Source of the DNA: Ectocarpus siliculosus | Taxonomy: Eukaryota; Sar; Phaeophyceae; Ectocarpales; Ectocarpaceae | Direction: 5' to 3' | Assembly: GCA_000310025.1 (NCBI GenBank) | Contig: FN649750.1 | Span: 3,940,163 to 4,004,162 of the forward strand | DNA length: 64,000 bases | Shown: positions 23,480 through 34,071 of the stretch, piece by piece | How the letters are laid out: every line of letters begins with the position of its first letter | Numbering within the stretch: position 1 is the first letter of the stretch | Notes under the pieces: generated by a model | What the model was told of the DNA's origin: nothing | Databases searched by the model: none | The model's input: only the letters and a program-made list of their open reading frames with translations | Program-made: the position numbers and the translations under genes

Positions 23480-24418
23480 GGCTTCGTAGCCTGGTGTTTC
23501 GAGTCTGAGGGTAATCTAGCGAGTACAATATCCGGAAAACTCACGGCTGTGCAACATTTTCATAGGCTGGAAGCTTCGGTGGAGCTATACTTGTCGTCTC
23601 CGATGTTGAAATGTGCGCTAAGGGGGATTGAGAGGAACCACGTGGCTATGGGGACAGTACGCCGTGTGCGCCTGCCTGTGTCTTGGCGTATGCTGCTGGA
23701 CGGGGAAACCGCAAGGCAGAACTGGGGGGAAGGGGGCAGAGTGATGTGGCTGTGTCTGTGCTTGTCCTATCTCTTCATCACACGGTCTGATGAGGTGTTT
23801 GCGAATGACGCGGGCAGGGTGCATGAGGCACACTGTCTTACGAGGGCGGACGTAGCATTGTTTGCCGGCGAGACGCAACTAGTCTTTAGTCACTATCGTA
23901 GAGCAGACCGTGTCGAGATGAGGTTTAGAGGGCACAAGGCCGATCAAAAGCAGAAAGGAAACATACGGGTTCGTACGCGAGACGAAGTCACCGGACCGCA
24001 GTCAGGTGTGAGAGCACGCGGCGGCGCCGTGGCTCTTGTGGTGGAGCGGTTATCGTGTCATGCGACTTTGCCTGACTCCGCACCGTTGGCTTCGTACCGT
24101 AGTGGAAGAGCAGTGAGAGTAGTGAGGTATAGTGCTGCCCTCCGTGCAGTCAGAGAAGTGGTAGCGAAGTCGGGGCGTAACCCCCAGGAGTACGCGTTGC
24201 ACTCGTTGCGAATTGGAGGCGCGACGGCTCTTGCATCGGGCGGAGACATCGCAGAACGAGTGATTCAGAGAGAAGGGAAGTGGAGGTCGGATGCATACAA
24301 GCCGTACACGCGAAACAATGTAGAGGATTCGCGGCGAGTGTTACGGAAACTTACAGACGGCAGCAGGATAGTATCGAGACAGCCGGGGGAGGGGACCGTG
24401 TGGGGAACGATTAGTTGA
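23480..24418 (+). CDS. Tyrosine recombinase, copy 1 (3' portion, catalytic domain intact)
   Basis: The frame is open from the LTR junction (23481, GFVAWCFESEG) to the stop at 24418. Counting from the first Met (23549), the tyrosine-recombinase residues are in order: Arg79 (LFITRSDEV), Lys130 (RGHKAD), His218-x-x-Arg221 (HSLRIGGAT), Trp245 (GKWRSDAY) and Tyr253 (KPYTR), with the usual eight-residue spacing from Trp to Tyr. Such enzymes cut and rejoin DNA through a 3'-phosphotyrosine; in DIRS/Ngaro and Crypton elements they integrate circular or extrachromosomal DNA. The gene is split from its 5' end by the LTR element, so it is probably not expressed as a whole, but it is the least damaged catalytic copy in the window. 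Confidence 0.88.
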   Translation, partial: GFVAWCFESEGNLASTISGKLTAVQHFHRLEASVELYLSSPMLKCALRGIERNHVAMGTVRRVRLPVSWRMLLDGETARQNWGEGGRVMWLCLCLSYLFITRSDEVFANDAGRVHEAHCLTRADVALFAGETQLVFSHYRRADRVEMRFRGHKADQKQKGNIRVRTRDEVTGPQSGVRARGGAVALVVERLSCHATLPDSAPLASYRSGRAVRVVRYSAALRAVREVVAKSGRNPQEYALHSLRIGGATALASGGDIAERVIQREGKWRSDAYKPYTRNNVEDSRRVLRKLTDGSRIVSRQPGEGTVWGTIS

Positions 24419-24693
24419 CATATTCGGTGGTCGTCCACAAACTGACCTCGATGTGGGTGTTGTAGAATGGTGTGTACCATTTGAGGACTTGGTCAGTTTT
24501 GGGACTCCTGCGTTTGCAGTCGTAGTCCCCCGGCTAGAATTTGTGGGGAGAGAGATGGATTTGTAAGAGTTGACGCCGGCCTTCGCAGCTAACGCGGCCG
24601 GAGAGACGATGAGCGTTTCGTGCGTCTCTCTCCCCAACACGTAGCCTAGAAACCGAAGAAATAATGAAGCAATTCAAAAGAAGACAAAATAAA
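24419..24693 (+). repeat. B1 split direct repeat of YR element copy 1
   Basis: This 3' flank of the recombinase starts just after the stop with the ATATTCGG motif and ends GACAAAATAAA. It includes an inverted pair GCCGGCC/GCGGCCGG and AGAGACG...CGTCTCTC. Homologous copies are at 34675-34952, about 35271-35526 and 46252-46526. Confidence 0.8.
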
Positions 24694-24928
24694 AGGAAGG
24701 TTTGTTCTTCGAAGCAGATAGAATAAACTGGTGTTTATTTTGTAATAGTCGAATTGGAATTTGGCTTCATTTATACCGGAAACCCAGGGTCACGGTGTTT
24801 GGAATTATTAGTCTATGGTTGGGGGTGTCATCCCGTGATCGAGTCCACGCAGGGGATGTAGCAAAGTCGGGTAACGTGGACAGCTACAGAGCGCGTGAAG
24901 CAACGGAAGGACAGCAGCAGCCGCCTTT
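24694..24928 (+). repeat. A2 split direct repeat of YR element copy 1, truncated
   Basis: Begins AGGAAGGTTTG and is homologous to the sequence upstream of the recombinase in copy 3 (44604 onward). It is interrupted at CAGCAGCCGCCT (about 24928), where Helitron-like sequence begins. Confidence 0.8.
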
Positions 24929-26510
24929 TGTATGGATCTATTGAATTTTGTAACACGAAGAAAGATAGATACGAAAGATACGAAAGATACGAAAGATTAC
25001 ACGAAGCAATCTACACCACTATACCATAAGCTATCCTATGAATCAATTGTGTTTCGTACCACCAAGAAAAATCGAAATGAAAGACCACACGATCCATTCA
25101 ACAGCCCATGTATCGTTGCACGTGTCAATCGTTCTCACCTCCATTGGACGGACAAGAGATGGTCCCCGAACATTTGTTTGAGTTCACCATCCTTCACGTT
25201 GAGCGAGGCGAAGTTGCATCGGCAGTTATACATCCTCGATTCCTTCCTGAACCTCTGCGCTGATGGCTCCGGAGAATCGTACAACTCTTTCAATGAAGGT
25301 GGGAGCGACGGCGGTCGAGGGATTATGCACTTCCCATTCTTGCAACAAATGCCCTTGGACTCTTTGGCGAACGGTGTGGCGCCACAATGTGGGCAAGGAT
25401 CTCCGGTTTGCGCTGTGATGCTCTAGTCTCGTCGCGCCCCCTCCAAGGCTCGCAGGCGGTCTCCAACAACGGCTCGTAATGAGGTGGAGGCGTCCTCGGC
25501 GTGGAAGATGTCTCGGAAGGGCGCCCCCCTTTGTTATGACGCTGTCGACGTGCGGAGTTAAGCTGTTGTGCTCTGGTGGCATGGCGACTTCTACGACGAC
25601 GGCTATTGATGGCCTCTGCCAACGCGGGTATTGTGCTCTACGATGGGCGTTGAGGGCATCGGCGGAGGCAGCACGCTGAGCCCCGCGACGTATGTTTATG
25701 TCGGTGGCGTTGACAACTCGGTACCGGCGGTTGTTTGTGTTCGTGCCGTCTCGCCGGCGGTTGCTGCCGGTATCACCTGGATCAGCCATGAGTTGGGGTG
25801 TACCGTGCGTGGTAAAGCGCTGGGTGGCTGTGTGGTAGGGTTGAACGCTAGAAACCTGGTGGGCCTGGACGTGTGAATGACGCACGTGTGATGTTTCGGA
25901 ATCGTTACAGTAGGAAGCCCAAAAAAATAACACTCAAAGTTTTCCGATTGCTGTTTGGGTGTCATACTTCTTACTTCATCAGTTGATGCTGATGTGCACC
26001 GAAAGTCGTGTCATACGAGCCTTGGCGTCCGGCTGTTTCAGCCTGATACGTGTTCGGGACACTCAGGCGCACGATCATGGTTTTGATGTCGTTCGCACTC
26101 CAACACGCACTCGGTCGTTCCTGTAATTCCGCAGTACGCATCATCCTCACGGGGTGTCTGGTGGGTCGGCCGCTGAACGAACAACCACTGCAGCTGTCCC
26201 CAAAAGATGCAAATCTTTGCGGGTACATCAAAGGAGAAAGCCGTTTCAATTGGCAGCGCCTGCGACACGTTTTTTGGGTCCTCTGGTGGTGAACTGCGGT
26301 GTAGTGTTGTGATGAGTTCGCGTACTCGAGGTGGTACATTCAATGGGTCGGGCGCCGGAAAACTACGAACTGGTGACAAACGTCGCAAATTTCGAGGGCG
26401 ACCGATGATAATAGGGTGTTTGCGGTTCGGTGTTTCTTTCGAACTCAGAAGTAAGTGCGGAAGAGGTCCGGCGTGAAATACAAATTTGAAATGTATAACA
26501 TAATGTGAAA
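24929..26510 (-). mobile_element. Helitron-like 5' fragment, copy 1
   Basis: Homologous along its length to 31386-33004. On the minus strand, 25430-25160 encodes the N-terminal region typical of Helitron replicative proteins: PCPHCGATPF, a short gap, GICCKNGK, P-rich LPPSLKELYDSPEP and a FRKESRMYNCRCNFASLNV segment. An Arg/Ala-rich repeat (SADALNAHRRAQ) lies upstream. No Rep HUH motif or helicase follows, so only the 5' end is present. Frame breaks occur between the Arg-rich part and the zinc-finger-like part. It is inserted into A2 of YR copy 1. Confidence 0.65.
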
Positions 26511-26969
26511 TACAGGTTACCGTCTTCCTACTTTTTCAAGTTTTCTCATCCTATGTGACGTCACCAAGTGGTACACCTTGCCCTTTTCTTTTATCCCCAT
26601 ACAGATGTGCACGTATGGAGGACACATACATCTCGTTGTCGCCCGTCCGTCCATGCACAGGTAGGTCTACCAAAGATGAAATGTATAGACCCGACGCAAA
26701 GGAACGTATATATATATTCAGAAACGGAATATTTCGAGAAAATTCCCTTACAAAGATGAAGAAGGTAGGCGTTATCAAGTTGGAGCTTTCCTGCGTCTCC
26801 GGGGTAAAATCGTAAACAAAAAAAAAGCGGAACATGGACTTCGTAAAGATCCACTGGTCTCCAGCGGTGGCAAAGAACAATGCCAACAACCTGCAATTGA
26901 CACTTGGTGTTATGTAGTTTGAAAAACAAAATATCAAATAAACTCGTCAAGTGAGACTGGAAAACTGCC
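26511..26969. other. Unassigned sequence between Helitron fragment and repeat family
   Basis: Open frames here on both strands are unsupported. A minus-strand frame runs through it into the repeat at 26970, but it has no family signature. Confidence 0.4.
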
Positions 26970-27270
26970 TCTACTGCTGTTGCAGGCAGACTTATGCTCC
27001 CACAACCCGAGAAGAATCCGACTGCTGTATATTGACCCACAAGACTCCAATCGACACACAAGCACCGGTCGGAGAGTGTGCGTGGAAGCTGCCGTGACAA
27101 TGCAAGTACACCTGGACACTCCCATACCGCGCAGTAGCATATACGATGTGGAAAATCCCCGAGGAGATCCTTTGCGCGGCAGCAACTGCAGAGAGAGCAG
27201 GAGCTCTGCGTGTACCTGTTGGTGGACATGTGGCAGGCGCACGATACGCGAACGGATGTTTACATCGCAT
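26970..27270. repeat. Dispersed repeat family R1, copy 1
   Basis: Starts TTGTTGCAGGCAGACTT-like sequence, continues through CAAGACTCCAATCGAC and ends near GGCGCACGATACGCG. Related copies: 29595-29720, about 30030-30170 and 30297-30470. No coding function is assigned. Confidence 0.7.
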
Positions 27271-27284
27271 AGAAATATTTCTTG

Positions 27285-27900
27285 GAAGTCCATGGAAGTG
27301 CATGGAAAAAAGAATTTTTCCATGGAACTCTATGGAACTCCGTGACACCATGTCCATGGAAGTCCGTGGAATTCTATGAAATATTTCATCATGAAAGTCT
27401 ATAAAACATTTCATGGACGTTCTAGAAATATTCCACTGCCGCCAACTTGGTGGATATATGCCGACAATTAGCCTTGGCTGTGTCGGACATTGATGTCCAT
27501 GAAATGTGCGCATGGGCTTCATTGGACTTCCAATAATCTTTTTACTTGTTTCCACGGAGCTCCAAGGACTTCCATCAACCTTTTCATGAAACTCCTTTCA
27601 CTTCCATGAAACTTTTCATGGAAGAACTCCTTGGACTTGCATGAAATATGAAATCCGAGGAGTTCCACGAAAAGTTTTATGTAAGTCCATGGAGCTCCAT
27701 GGAAATTTTCATGGAAGTCCATGGACTTACATGGAACTCTTCATGAAGCATTTCATGGAAGTCCAACGATTGCCATGAAATGCCATGAAATGTTTAATGA
27801 AAGTCCAAAGAGTTTCATGAAAAGTTCCATGGAGCTCCATGAACTTCCATGAAAATTTCGGCGGAAGTCCATAAAACATTCCAAATTTCGCTACAATTAC
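27285..27900. repeat. Degenerate CATG-centred palindromic array (left of gap)
   Basis: Dozens of overlapping short palindromic words: TCCATGGA, TTCATGAA, GTCCATGGA, spaced by GTCCAAGGA/CTCCAAG variants. Nearly every 10-20 bp contains a CATG centre. The array would be highly self-complementary. No protein or RNA gene is apparent; open frames rich in His/Met/Phe/Trp are by-products. Confidence 0.85.
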
Positions 27901-28504
27901 AATCATCTGATAAACCACCAATTCATTCATGACTCATGACACCGTGTTACGTTCTACTGTATGTACAAAACGTCATTTATCACACCGCATCTACGTACCA
28001 TGGCATACAGCAATCATCAGCTGCATCTAGTACACACACACATCCTACAGAAGAAATACGCTGCATTTCAACACGCCCCCATGACGAATGCATTGTCACG
28101 TGATCTGGAACAACCTCAACGTTGTCCTAAACCATTTACAAAGAATTAGCCACAGACGGTAGGTTGCTCCTAGAGGTAGATGAAGGTTCCGTCGTTGACA
28201 CTCCACGGCCACGTAGAGATGGGAGAGTTGCTTGTTATTGCTGAGAGACGATTAGCAAGGATCTGAGATGAAGTCGTGATCCAACTTCATCTCAGGGGGC
28301 ACACAGAGTAGACAATTCTAGGGGGGGGTTATGGGTACAAGAAGGAATACCTCCTGACCATCCCACATCCTTTGAACAATAGGATGTACCCTAGTCATGC
28401 TGGCAGTCACACTCCCAATCTACTACACGAATTAGTCTTGGTATGCATCATCCTTGTGTGCTTCTGCATTATATACTATACGCCCCCGTCAACCGGTATA
28501 CGAG
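27901..28504. other. Unassigned sequence between palindromic arrays
   Basis: AT-richer sequence without supported genes. It contains a near-perfect inverted pair ATGAAGTCGTGATC / GATCCAACTTCATC near 28267-28293. Confidence 0.4.
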
Positions 28505-28964
28505 TTTGGTGTTCCAGAATTTGGAATTCCATGAAATATTCCATGGGCGTTCACGGAACATTTCATGGATGGTTATGGGCTTTCGTGAAACATTTCATGA
28601 ACGTTCATGGATGTTCATGAAATGTTCCATGGACGTCCATGGCCTTTCATGAAACATTTCATGAACGTTCATGAAATGTTTCACGGACGTCCACGGGCTT
28701 TCATGAAATATTTCATGAACATCCATTTCATGAAAGCCCATGGACGTCCATAAAATGTTCCATGGACGTTCATAGGCTATCATGAAATATTTCACGAACG
28801 CCCATGGGCGTCCATGAAAAATTGTTTCATGAACGTTCATGGGCGTTCGTTCATGAAACGTTTCATGAACATTCACGGGCGTTCATGATAGCATGCCATG
28901 AACGTCCATGAAATATTTTCATGAAATGTTTGATGACAAGGAGTGAAAACTGTTTTCATGGAAT
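28505..28964. repeat. Degenerate CATG-centred palindromic array (up to the assembly gap)
   Basis: Same type as 27285-27900 but richer in TTTCATGAACGTTCATG and GGACGTCCATG words. It runs directly into the N block at 28965, so the true array is probably longer. Confidence 0.88.
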
Positions 28965-29413
28965 NNNNNNNNNNNNNNNNNNNNNNNNNNNNNNNNNNNN
29001 NNNNNNNNNNNNNNNNNNNNNNNNNNNNNNNNNNNNNNNNNNNNNNNNNNNNNNNNNNNNNNNNNNNNNNNNNNNNNNNNNNNNNNNNNNNNNNNNNNNN
29101 NNNNNNNNNNNNNNNNNNNNNNNNNNNNNNNNNNNNNNNNNNNNNNNNNNNNNNNNNNNNNNNNNNNNNNNNNNNNNNNNNNNNNNNNNNNNNNNNNNNN
29201 NNNNNNNNNNNNNNNNNNNNNNNNNNNNNNNNNNNNNNNNNNNNNNNNNNNNNNNNNNNNNNNNNNNNNNNNNNNNNNNNNNNNNNNNNNNNNNNNNNNN
29301 NNNNNNNNNNNNNNNNNNNNNNNNNNNNNNNNNNNNNNNNNNNNNNNNNNNNNNNNNNNNNNNNNNNNNNNNNNNNNNNNNNNNNNNNNNNNNNNNNNNN
29401 NNNNNNNNNNNNN
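28965..29413. other. Assembly gap (N run)
   Basis: 449 ambiguous bases. The palindromic array on its left side is a likely cause of assembly failure. Confidence 1.
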
Positions 29414-29594
29414 TGTACAAGCCCCACCCGTCCTGCATCGTTCGGTGTAAAATGATAAATGCGAAAGATAAAGACTGCGTGATTATCCAGCGGTCTTTTT
29501 CGGCAGTGGCAAATGGATGGCATGCAACCACATGTCGAAAAAAACAAACAACTAGCGGGATACTGTAGTAAATAGAACACCGCCTTCTCTGTTG

Positions 29595-30470
29595 TTGCAG
29601 GCAGGTTTGCCTCCACAACCCGGGAACCCAACCCACTCTTGTATTTTGGCCTTCAAGACTCCAATCGACGCAAGCGCCGGTAGGAGAGTGCGTGGCAGAT
29701 GCCGTGACAGCACAACTCCACTCTGTTGATCACTCCTAGAGCCGGAGTGCTTGCCGGGTATGCCCGTATTTGTGTCCAGTGACTAGAAAGTCTCGTTGAT
29801 AGCTTGTATTAGATCCGCAGGACAAACGCACGACAGACAGAGAAGAAAGAGAGTGCCCCACACAGGCTGACGCAGCATGGGGGCGCCGCAGACTCATCCA
29901 AGTCTACCACAACAGGTACCACAGCAGGTCCCTTCATCTACAGAACACAGAACCGTCCTCAGATCCTTCCTACATATGCACACACACGAACACACTCTCC
30001 TACGACATCTATGTAGAGTAGTACTGGTGTCGTTGTAGCACCATGTGGAACATCTCCGAGGGGTCCTCCTGCGCGGTAACGACAACATGGCGAGAGCTCA
30101 GGGTGTACCTGCCGTCGACACATGTGGCAGCCGCACGACACACGCATTGCAGTATGGTTCGCCGTGGCAGGAAGTATCCCATTCAGTTGGTTAGGTCGTT
30201 GCCGTAGTACGCGAACGTCGTTCGGCGTCTAGTCCATACTGCTGTAGCAAAAACACAGCAGTTATCGAGCTATGTATGCAATTTGTTCCGCTGTGGTTGC
30301 AGGCAGACTTTTGCCTCCACAATTCGAGAATCCCACTGCTGTGTCTCGACCTACAATACTCCAATCAACAAACCAACACCGGCAAAAGTACGTGGAAGAT
30401 GCCGTCACAGCACAACTAAGTCGACACTCCTCGTACAGCTTCTATGTACAGTCGGCGTCTAGTCCATACT
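29595..30470. repeat. Dispersed repeat family R1, copies 2-4 (29595-29720, 30030-30170, 30297-30470)
   Basis: These segments share GCAGGCAG(A/G)(C/T)TT, CCTCCACAA and ACTCCAATCRAC blocks with 26970-27270. The middle one matches the downstream CGAGG(G/A)(G/A)TCCT-type block. They appear in the same order as copy 1 but spread out, as if the unit had been broken by insertions. Confidence 0.6.
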
Positions 30471-31385
30471 GCTGTAGAAATACAAAAATCGAGCCATCGT
30501 TTTTTTTTTTCATACTAATAACAAGAAATGCATCACGTCACGACGACCATCCTGTGAGTATACAGATAACTAGGGTTAAGGATTGGCCCCCCGCCCCCCA
30601 ATGGGCCTGGGGGCCAACATCCCGGCCCGATGGTAGTGAGTGTCCGTGGGGAAGCAGAGAAGAAGAAGAAGGGTAGAGGATTTGTAGGGGAAAGAAGTGG
30701 AGAGGTAAGGAATTTGTGAAGAATTTTCGGCACTCGACGAGCGCGCGGTCCTGCGGAGGGGGAAGGGACGTGTGAGTCCATAGTCTGGTCTATCGGAAAT
30801 TGTAAAGCCGAAAAACCGAAGTACACATTATGCACATTATGATGGAGATTGCCGACAAGAAAGGTACCCAACATATCATAGACACATATGCACAATATGG
30901 ATACGAAGTGTGGTATGTGGGGATGTTGGCAGCAGGAAGCACGTTCGATATGTCTAATAACAGAGCCAAATGATACTCGAATATTTTGCTGTAGTCTAAC
31001 TGTAAGTATAGGTCGTGACGGTAGGCACCCACCGAGTGCTCATGACGGCTTTGAGGCGTCCGACATAGGGTGATGTGGATCGCAACTCGCGCAGTATCGT
31101 CGTCATGGTCCCTTTGTCGAGGTGGCTAGAGACGAAGTTGGGGTCATGTAGGAGCCATTGAACGTTGGAATGGCCGCCGTCTCGAACAGAACGGTAAGTT
31201 CTGGCCAAAGAGATGGGCAGGAACGGTGTACATGGGGGAGAGCGCAGGATGTACGAACTTGTGATGCGGTGTGTGAATGGAATATGAACGGAGGAGGGAA
31301 ATTATTGTTGATGTTAGTGACATTGGTTTTTGTATCGGAAGGTGTACGGGTATTGCGTCGTACAGAAGAAAAGACGAAAATACGC
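30471..31385. other. Unassigned sequence
   Basis: No gene with splice or domain support. Short frames on both strands only. Confidence 0.4.
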
Positions 31386-33004
31386 TTTTATATGGATGTA
31401 TTGTATTTTGTAACACGAATAAAGATATATACGAAAGATCACACGAACTAATCTACACTCAATTATATGCTATCGAACGAATCAAACGTGTTTTAAACCA
31501 TGAAGGAAAATAGAAATGAAAGACCACACGAATGAATCTATACCTCATTATACAATTGTAGCATATATCGTTGCACATGTGAATCGATCTCACCTCCCTT
31601 GGACGGACAAGAGATGGTCACCGAACATTTTTTTGAGTTCACCATCCTCCACGTTGAGCGAGGCGAAGTTGCATCGGCAGTTATACATCCTCGATTCCTT
31701 CCTGAACCTCTGCGCTGATGGCTCCGGAGAATCGTACAATTCTTTCAATGAAGGGGGTAGTGGCGGCAGTCGCGGGAGGATGTACTTCCCATTCTTGCAA
31801 CAAATGCCCTTGGACTCTTTAGCGAACAGTTTGGCGCCACAATGCCGGCAAGGATATCCGGTCTGCGCTGTGATCCCTGGTCTCGTCGCGCCTCCTCCAA
31901 GGCTCGCTGGCGGTCTCCAACAATGGCTCGTAGTGAGGTGGAGTCGTCCTCGGCGTGAAAGATGTCGTTGAAGGGCAACCCCCTTTTGTTGTTGATGACG
32001 GTCGCTCTACGCCGTCGACGTGCGGCGTTGAGCTGTTGTGCTCTGTCGGCATGGCGAGTTCTACGACGGCTGTTGATGGCCTCTGCCGACGCGGAACATT
32101 GTGCTCTACGATGGGCGTTGAGGGCATCGGCGGAGGCAGCACGCTGAGCCCCTCGACGCGTGTTTATGTCGGTGGCGTTGACAACTCGGTACCGGCGGTT
32201 CCTTGTGTTTGTGTCGTCTCGACGGCGGTTGTTGCCGCGATCTCTTGGATCGGTCATGAGTTGGGGTGTACAGTGCGTGGTAAAGCACTGGGTTGCTGTG
32301 TGGTAGGGTTGAGCGCTAGAAACCTATTGGTGGGGCTGGACGTGTGAACGACGTGCGTGTCGTCTTTCGGAATCTTTAGGAAGGCCCAATAAAAATATTC
32401 AAATTTTCCCGATTGCTGTGTCGGTGTCATACTGCTTACTTCATCAGTTGATGCTGATGTGCACCGAAAGTCGGGTCATACGAGCCTTTTTCCACACTTG
32501 GCGTCCGGCTGTTTCAACCTGATAGTATTACATGTTTTGGACACTCAGGCGCACGATCATGGTTTTTGTTGCCCTTTGCAGTTGGCATGGACTCCAACAC
32601 GTACTCGGTATTTCCTGTAATTCCGCAGTACGCATCATCCTCACGGGGTGTCTAGTGTGATGGCAGTTGATTGAATAACCACTGCAGCCGTCCCCAAAAG
32701 ATGCAAATCTTCGCGGGTACATCAAAGAAGAAAGCCATTTCAATTGGCAGCGCCTGCGACACGTTTTTGGCTCTTCTGGTGGAGAACTACGGTGTAGTGT
32801 TGTGATGAGTTGTTCGCGTACTCACTCCAGGAGGTATATTCAATGGGTCGGACGCCGGAGCACGACGAACTGGTGGCAAACGTCCCAAATTGTCGAGGGC
32901 GATCGATAATATTAGGGTATTTCAGTTTGGTGTTTGGATTCGAACCCAGATGTGTGGAAGAAGTCCGGCGTGTACTAACAAATTTAATGTGAAATAGACT
33001 ACAG
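31386..33004 (-). mobile_element. Helitron-like 5' fragment, copy 2
   Basis: Homologous to 24929-26510. Minus-strand frame 32257-31745 starts MTDPRDRGNNRRR and carries Arg/Ala-rich repeats (ADALNAHRRAQ, AEAINSRRR, AQQLNAARR). In another frame the sequence continues as CRHCGAKLF, GICCKNGKYILPRLPPLPP and FRKESRMYNCRCNFASLNV (about 31860-31625), matching Helitron protein N-termini. The frame change between the two blocks means a frameshift or a small intron. Rep and helicase domains are missing. Its right end abuts a copia LTR at 33005. Confidence 0.65.
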
Positions 33005-34071
33005 TGTTAGATATACTCGCAGCAGTATCTGGTCGTGAGGATCCCAGGGGGATACGTGTTGGGAATTTCGTGTGTTGCAGGGTACCATCGGTGCAGTCAC
33101 GGGGACCCTTTTGGCGTGGTTGGTGCGATGAAGCTTGCGTGCGTGCTGCGCTCACTTCTTCCTCTCTCTCTCGACCACCACCACCGTCTCTCTCCAATCA
33201 AGTTTCCTTCTCCCACTCACTCTCCAACTCTCTCTCAATCTCTCTCTCTCGGCCTAACACGGCCGACTACCCAGTGCCCCAAGTAACGTCCAGAACGTGC
33301 TTGCTGCACCCCGCGTAGTTTACCTTTCACACTAGTGCGATATCACGGTATCTGCGCGCGGGCGTAGCCATCCGGGGGTTGTGCAGTCACGCGCAATCGG
33401 TAGACTCCCACAACACCAAACATCATGGAGGGCATCGACCTCTCCGCCCTCAGCGGGGAAGAGCTAAAACAAAAAGTGGAGGAGATCGTCCAGCAACGAG
33501 TGCAAGCCGAACTCGAAGCCAACAGGATCAACGAGGGTGAAGTCACGATTGCCCAACCACCAGCCGGCAACCCAGCCACTCCAACCGGCAACCCAGTCCC
33601 ACCTACTGGCAACCAACCATCACCCTCCAGCCAGGGTACACCAGCCACATTCAACGACCCCAGCAGCGTCGCACACATCGTGGCGCAAGCGGCCAAGGCG
33701 ACAGCTGAGGCCATCGCTCAACAACAGGGCTTTGCCCGCTCAGGCACGTTACGTGTCAATCCAGGCTCAGAAATCGAACCTTGGCTTGGTAGTGTAAAGA
33801 AGGAGCAGGACTTGTACATTATGTTTGATATTTTTCGTGGTAAGATGATTTCATATTTTCAGGAGGAGGATGTGCATGATGCGTTGGAACTGGAGGTCGA
33901 GGTCAAGGTCGGGAAGAGGGGTGTGAATGTACGAGACCTTCGGAGACTTTTTGGAAATTAAGTGGTAGACAAGTCTTTCAAACTGTGGAATATCCTCATA
34001 AGCAAGGTTATATATCCCCCGATTCAGAGCTTGATTCTGGCGTGTGAGAGTCCCCAAAAGGGCTGGAAAAT
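33005..34071 (+). mobile_element. 5' fragment of a copia-type LTR element (LTR 33005-33329 plus Gag start)
   Basis: The putative LTR begins TGTTAGATATACTCG and ends TTTCA, about 325 bp. Its start matches the other two LTR types here (consensus TG-W-W-AGATATACTYG). It is followed by CACTAGTGCGATATCAC, comparable to CGCTAGCATGTGATATCAC after the 5' LTR at 50615. A Gag-like frame begins at 33425. No second LTR is seen; the element breaks off at 34071, where YR copy 2 starts. Confidence 0.65.
33425..33961 (+). CDS. Gag-like N-terminal ORF of copia-type fragment
   Basis: 178 codons. The first 30 residues (MEGIDLSALSGEELKQKVEE) resemble the start of the Gag-like frame at 50541 (MEALDLSNLTEEDRQALSAH), both acidic and coiled-coil-prone. 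A Pro/Asn/Gly repeat (GNPATPTGNPVPPTGN) follows, then an Ala-rich helix. From about codon 120 the composition changes and a TTTTCAG acceptor-like site lies at 33856-33862, so the last third may be intron or junk. No zinc knuckle is present. Confidence 0.5.
   Translation: MEGIDLSALSGEELKQKVEEIVQQRVQAELEANRINEGEVTIAQPPAGNPATPTGNPVPPTGNQPSPSSQGTPATFNDPSSVAHIVAQAAKATAEAIAQQQGFARSGTLRVNPGSEIEPWLGSVKKEQDLYIMFDIFRGKMISYFQEEDVHDALELEVEVKVGKRGVNVRDLRRLFGN

Larger units (their letters stand above)
20340..23484. mobile_element. Non-autonomous LTR retrotransposon (20345-23479) with GGCTT target-site duplication
   Basis: Two 297-bp direct repeats (20345-20641 and 23183-23479) start TG and end CA, and read as identical. 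They enclose 2541 bp. The element is flanked by GGCTT on both sides (20340-20344, 23480-23484), and removing it restores the YR reading frame. The 5' LTR is followed by CGCTAGCAT; the 3' LTR is preceded by the purine tract GCAGGGGGGC. Both signals also occur in the copia element at 47-51 kb. The interior has no gag, protease, integrase, RT or RNase H frame that I can see, so it must be mobilised in trans. Coding direction is plus, judged from PPT position. Confidence 0.9.

Noticed and set aside
28595-28876. Minus-strand ORF of repeated HE-FH-ERPW motifs
   Set aside because: Both strands give similar repeats because the DNA is palindromic; not a protein gene.
27285-28964. CRISPR-like array
   Set aside because: Units are degenerate palindromes with no constant repeat or unique spacers, in a eukaryotic context.
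28873-29636. ORFs spanning the N block
   Set aside because: Most codons are unknown bases.
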